Assembly: GCF_024171535.1 (NCBI RefSeq)
Contig: NZ_JALJZV010000001.1
Span: 372,001-436,000 of the forward strand
From: Flavobacterium sp. HSC-61S13
GTDB taxonomy: Bacteria; Bacteroidota; Bacteroidia; Flavobacteriales; Flavobacteriaceae
DNA length: 64,000 bases
Direction of reading: 5' to 3'
In this document: positions 61,371-64,000 of the stretch, in pieces
How the letters are laid out: each line of letters starts with the position of its first letter
Position numbering within the stretch: the first letter of the stretch is position 1
The notes under the pieces: generated by a model
Told to the model about the DNA's origin: nothing
Database searches by the model: none
What the model saw: the letters and a program-made list of their open reading frames with translations, nothing else
Made by a program: the position numbers and the translations under genes

Positions 61371-62823
61371 GATTAGTGTGTTTGTTTTTTTTAAATATTT
61401 TTTTAAAAGCATTTTGTATAGGCAATAATACATTGTCCATATTAAACATGCCGCTGTCGTTTGTGGCTTTATACGTTAACAATATCGCCAGTGGTGTTAA
61501 GACTATCGATGCCAACCAAGCTCCCAAAAACGGAGTGATTCCATTTTCTTGAGCTACTTTTTTTCCAAAGGTGTTGATAAAGTGATAGGTGATAAAAATC
61601 AAGATCGCAAAGACTATCGGTAGTCCCAATCCACCTTTGCGGATAATAGCTCCCAAGGGCGCTCCAATGTAAAACATCAGGAAACAAGAAAAGGCAATTA
61701 CGAATTTCTCATGCAAGGCCAACCAGTGTGAGTTAATGTATTTTTGACGATCAAATATCGAGGTGTTATTACTCTCTGCATTAAAACTTAAATTGGAAGT
61801 ATTATCCAAAGCGGACTGTATAATTCTCGCTTGCGTTTTATTCTCAAAATCCTTTAATAAATCTTTAGGTGCTACATCAACAACAGTTCTTTTGTTCACA
61901 GTTGTCGATTTATTGTATTGAAACAAACTCTGAGTTCTAATGGATAAGTTTTCGGTATTGGAAGTCTTTTCCTTAATCAAAGAGTTCTCTAAAGAGTCGA
62001 TCGTATAGTTGAGTTCGCGAACGTTCAACATCGAGTTGGTGTTCGTGATCTTTTCACTGTCTTCCGTGTTGTTTTGAAAACTGTTTAAATCGATATTCAT
62101 CGTGTATTTGTCAAATTTTATTTTGACAAAAGGTTCTTTCTGTGCTTGTTGGTAGGTTTTTGCTTCTACTTCTTCGTAATAATTACCATCTATAAGGTGA
62201 AGTTGTAAGATGTTAGACTCCTCTAAAGAAGCCAGCTCTCCGTTTAAGGATTTAATCACCGTTTTATTTTCATAACCTACATTCGATTTGATGTGCATGG
62301 TTACGTTTTCAAGATATTGTCCTTGCTTTCCCGTTTTTTTATCAATCTTGATATTGATTTTTCCCAAATCATTAAACTGACCAGCTGCTATAGCCATGGC
62401 CGGTTTGGTTTGTAAAATTTCTCTTCTCAGGTTGATAAATTGGTATTCCGATTTGGGAATGACATCATTGGCAAACCAAAAAGAGAGTAGGGCCAAAGAG
62501 GTGATGAAAATGCTGAGTACTCGCATAGCTCTTTGTAGGGATATCCCTGAAGATTTCATCGCGGCAAATTCATAGTTTTCAGCAAAACTTCCAAAGGTCA
62601 TGATCGACGATAGCAATACCGATAAGGGCAATACCAGCGGTATCATTTTTGGAGAATAGAAAAGAAGGAATTGTAAAATGATCCAAATATCCAAATCCTT
62701 CCCAGCTAAATCAGCTATAAAAAGCCAAACACCTTGAAGGATAAAGATAAAGTAAAGTATAATAAACACTGTTGCCAGTGTTGATACAAATGTCGTTAAT
62801 ATATAGCGGTCTAATATTTTCAC
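61363..62823 (-). CDS. lptG: LptF/LptG family lipopolysaccharide export permease
   Basis: 486 aa. The N-terminal MKILDRYILTTFVSTLATVF is the hallmark of YjgP/YjgQ proteins; three membrane helices follow within about 110 residues, then a periplasmic beta-jellyroll-like domain (about 130-370) with a longer insert than in E. coli, and three C-terminal helices (IGAPLGAIIRKGGLGLPIVFAI). It moves LPS from the inner membrane into the Lpt bridge with LptB. Bacteroidota often have a single such protein at this place; F and G cannot be told apart with certainty. It lies between lolA and ribB, 8 bp and -8 bp away. Confidence 0.92.
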   Translation of the reverse strand: MKILDRYILTTFVSTLATVFIILYFIFILQGVWLFIADLAGKDLDIWIILQFLLFYSPKMIPLVLPLSVLLSSIMTFGSFAENYEFAAMKSSGISLQRAMRVLSIFITSLALLSFWFANDVIPKSEYQFINLRREILQTKPAMAIAAGQFNDLGKINIKIDKKTGKQGQYLENVTMHIKSNVGYENKTVIKSLNGELASLEESNILQLHLIDGNYYEEVEAKTYQQAQKEPFVKIKFDKYTMNIDLNSFQNNTEDSEKITNTNSMLNVRELNYTIDSLENSLIKEKTSNTENLSIRTQSLFQYNKSTTVNKRTVVDVAPKDLLKDFENKTQARIIQSALDNTSNLSFNAESNNTSIFDRQKYINSHWLALHEKFVIAFSCFLMFYIGAPLGAIIRKGGLGLPIVFAILIFITYHFINTFGKKVAQENGITPFLGAWLASIVLTPLAILLTYKATNDSGMFNMDNVLLPIQNAFKKIFKKNKHTNHV

Positions 62824-62831
62824 TCCAGAAA

Positions 62832-63476
62832 TTAGTCTAATTTATTTATATAATAATTAGGGTACTTTGATTCTGTAAAGTTAAAATGATTTTTCGATAA
62901 AGGTTGGTTCGTTTTAAAAGAATTAATAGTTAAAATGGTTTTTGTACCATCTTTGTTGACTTCAATTTTGTTATAGATGTTTTTTGTTTGTGTATCTATA
63001 CCCAATAGAATTTCTTTAATGTTTGATTTTGAATTCGTTGGAGTCAGTTTTACATATTGTATTTGTCTTCCGCGAATATTTTGTAGTATATCCCAGTTAT
63101 AATTATAACCCGTATTAAAAAATACCAATATTTTAGATGGAGTTAGGGCATTTGAATCCGAAGGATTGTACTTGCTAATGGTAACTTCTTCATCTTCGGG
63201 TACTATGGTATAGATCTTAGTGCCGTCAAATATTTTAGTCATCCCCATAAAGTTGAAAACATAAAGGTCTTTTTGTACCGTTAGGTTTCCCTTGCTGTCT
63301 TGATTGGAGTTATCGTGAGAATTTCTCGTGCTGTAATTAAAGTCAATAACGATGTTATTGTAGCTATTGATTTTATTAGACACTTCATCTAAAAGGGCCT
63401 TGGCTTTGGCACTGTTTTGTGCTGTGGCACTAAAACAAAGAAAACTCAATAGGAAGCCGTAAAGTATATTTTTCAT
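62832..63476 (-). CDS. lolA: LolA-like outer-membrane lipoprotein carrier
   Basis: 214 aa with signal peptide ending CFSATAQ. The LolA fold sequence is visible: AKALLDEVSNKINSYNNIVIDFNY, GNLTVQKDLYVFNFMGMTKIFDGTKIYTIVPEDEEVTI and the half-barrel strands after residue 140. It carries lipoproteins through the periplasm. It is 5 bp behind ftsK and 8 bp before the Lpt permease, as in other Flavobacteriia. Confidence 0.92.
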   Translation of the reverse strand: MKNILYGFLLSFLCFSATAQNSAKAKALLDEVSNKINSYNNIVIDFNYSTRNSHDNSNQDSKGNLTVQKDLYVFNFMGMTKIFDGTKIYTIVPEDEEVTISKYNPSDSNALTPSKILVFFNTGYNYNWDILQNIRGRQIQYVKLTPTNSKSNIKEILLGIDTQTKNIYNKIEVNKDGTKTILTINSFKTNQPLSKNHFNFTESKYPNYYINKLD

Positions 63477-63481
63477 GGTGG

Positions 63482-64000
63482 TTAGTTTTGTTCGTCTTTA
63501 AAAAAGTTATCTAAAGCGACTAAATCGGAAATCATAACGCTACGAGCTTTACTACCCTCAAATGGACCTACGATACCCGCAGCTTCCAACTGATCGATAA
63601 TTCTTCCAGCGCGATTGTATCCCAATTTTAATTTACGTTGTAATAGAGAGGCAGAACCCTGTTGTGCTACAACAATAATTTCAGCAGCTTCTCTAAACAA
63701 AGTGTCGCGATCACTGATATCAATATCAAGACTTGTGCCACTTTCTTCACCGGAGAATTCCGGTAGTAAATAAGCATCTGCATAAGCTTTTTGAGACCCG
63801 ATAAAATCGGTTACTCGTTCTACTTCAGGTGTATCGACAAAAGCACATTGTACGCGGACTAATTCGTTTCCATGAGTAAATAACATATCCCCTCTACCGA
63901 TCAACTGATCAGCTCCTTGACTGTCTAAAATCGTTCTAGAGTCAATTTTAGAGGTTACTCTAAAGGCAATCCTAGCCGGGAAGTTGGCTTTGATAATACC
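63482..64000 (-). CDS. ftsK: DNA translocase FtsK, C-terminal part (cut by the window edge)
   Basis: The last 172 codons of the gene; it continues past 64000. Visible: IIKANFPARIAFRVTSKIDS, ILDSQGADQLIGRGDML (end of the motor domain) and the gamma winged-helix domain QGSASLLQRKLKLGYNRAGRIIDQLEAAGIVGP that recognises KOPS-like sites. It pumps chromosomal DNA at the division septum. First of the ftsK-lolA-lptG-ribB series seen here. Confidence 0.96.
   Translation of the reverse strand, partial: GIIKANFPARIAFRVTSKIDSRTILDSQGADQLIGRGDMLFTHGNELVRVQCAFVDTPEVERVTDFIGSQKAYADAYLLPEFSGEESGTSLDIDISDRDTLFREAAEIIVVAQQGSASLLQRKLKLGYNRAGRIIDQLEAAGIVGPFEGSKARSVMISDLVALDNFFKDEQN

Overview
The window looks like a Flavobacteriaceae (Bacteroidota) chromosome. 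The evidence is type IX secretion cargo with CHU_C/gliding-type C-terminal domains, a PorP/SprF partner, AT-rich DNA, few Shine-Dalgarno sequences, a TANNTTTG-like -7 box, and the ftsK-lolA-lptG-ribB gene order at the right end. I cannot name a genus from sequence alone.

Left part (1-36.5 kb), chromosomal in style: a Dcu-type C4-dicarboxylate transporter and an outer-membrane porin; a five-gene minus-strand operon encoding an RND tripartite efflux pump followed by its own LytS/LytTR-type two-component pair; three giant (about 1930-1950 aa) paralogous cell-surface adhesins of identical architecture, with a PorP/SprF gene directly behind the second and a membrane TPR/HTH regulator between the second and third. 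All three adhesin genes share a promoter-proximal element, TGTCTATCATTWGTCTAT, placed exactly 33 bp upstream of a TANNTTTG-like box, so they probably answer to one regulator. Then come a small lipoprotein, a divergent AraC regulator/quinone reductase pair, an LRR protein and a GNAT acetyltransferase.

Middle part (about 36.5-60 kb), an accessory island of lower GC: broken mobile genes (retron reverse transcriptase remnant, DUF6943-like fragment, truncated tyrosine integrase), structured intergenic DNA and several defence-like modules. These are a DUF6602/PD-(D/E)XK-like protein; a GHKL-ATPase gene overlapping by 4 bp a 725-aa protein with two degenerate phosphoribosyltransferase-like loops; an XRE regulator - AAA ATPase - DUF4276 (TOPRIM-like) - NADAR pseudogene cluster; a SymE-like toxin gene with a 68-bp inverted repeat behind it; a Gabija-like pair (OLD nuclease plus UvrD-like helicase) followed by a membrane protein and preceded by a RES-domain protein; and a second, closely related XRE gene. 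The island stops at tRNA-Ser(UGA), whose 3' end faces it. Between the integrase remnant and the tRNA lie a 105-bp tandem repeat array and a degenerate copy of the tRNA 3' end.

Right end (60-64 kb), core genes: tRNA-Ser, ribB with a degenerate second domain, an LptF/G permease, LolA and the C-terminus of FtsK.

Most promising for new biology: the GHKL + PRTase-like operon (43.5-46.9 kb), the AAA-DUF4276-NADAR cluster, and the shared adhesin promoter architecture. All family calls were made by eye from motifs; none was checked against a database.
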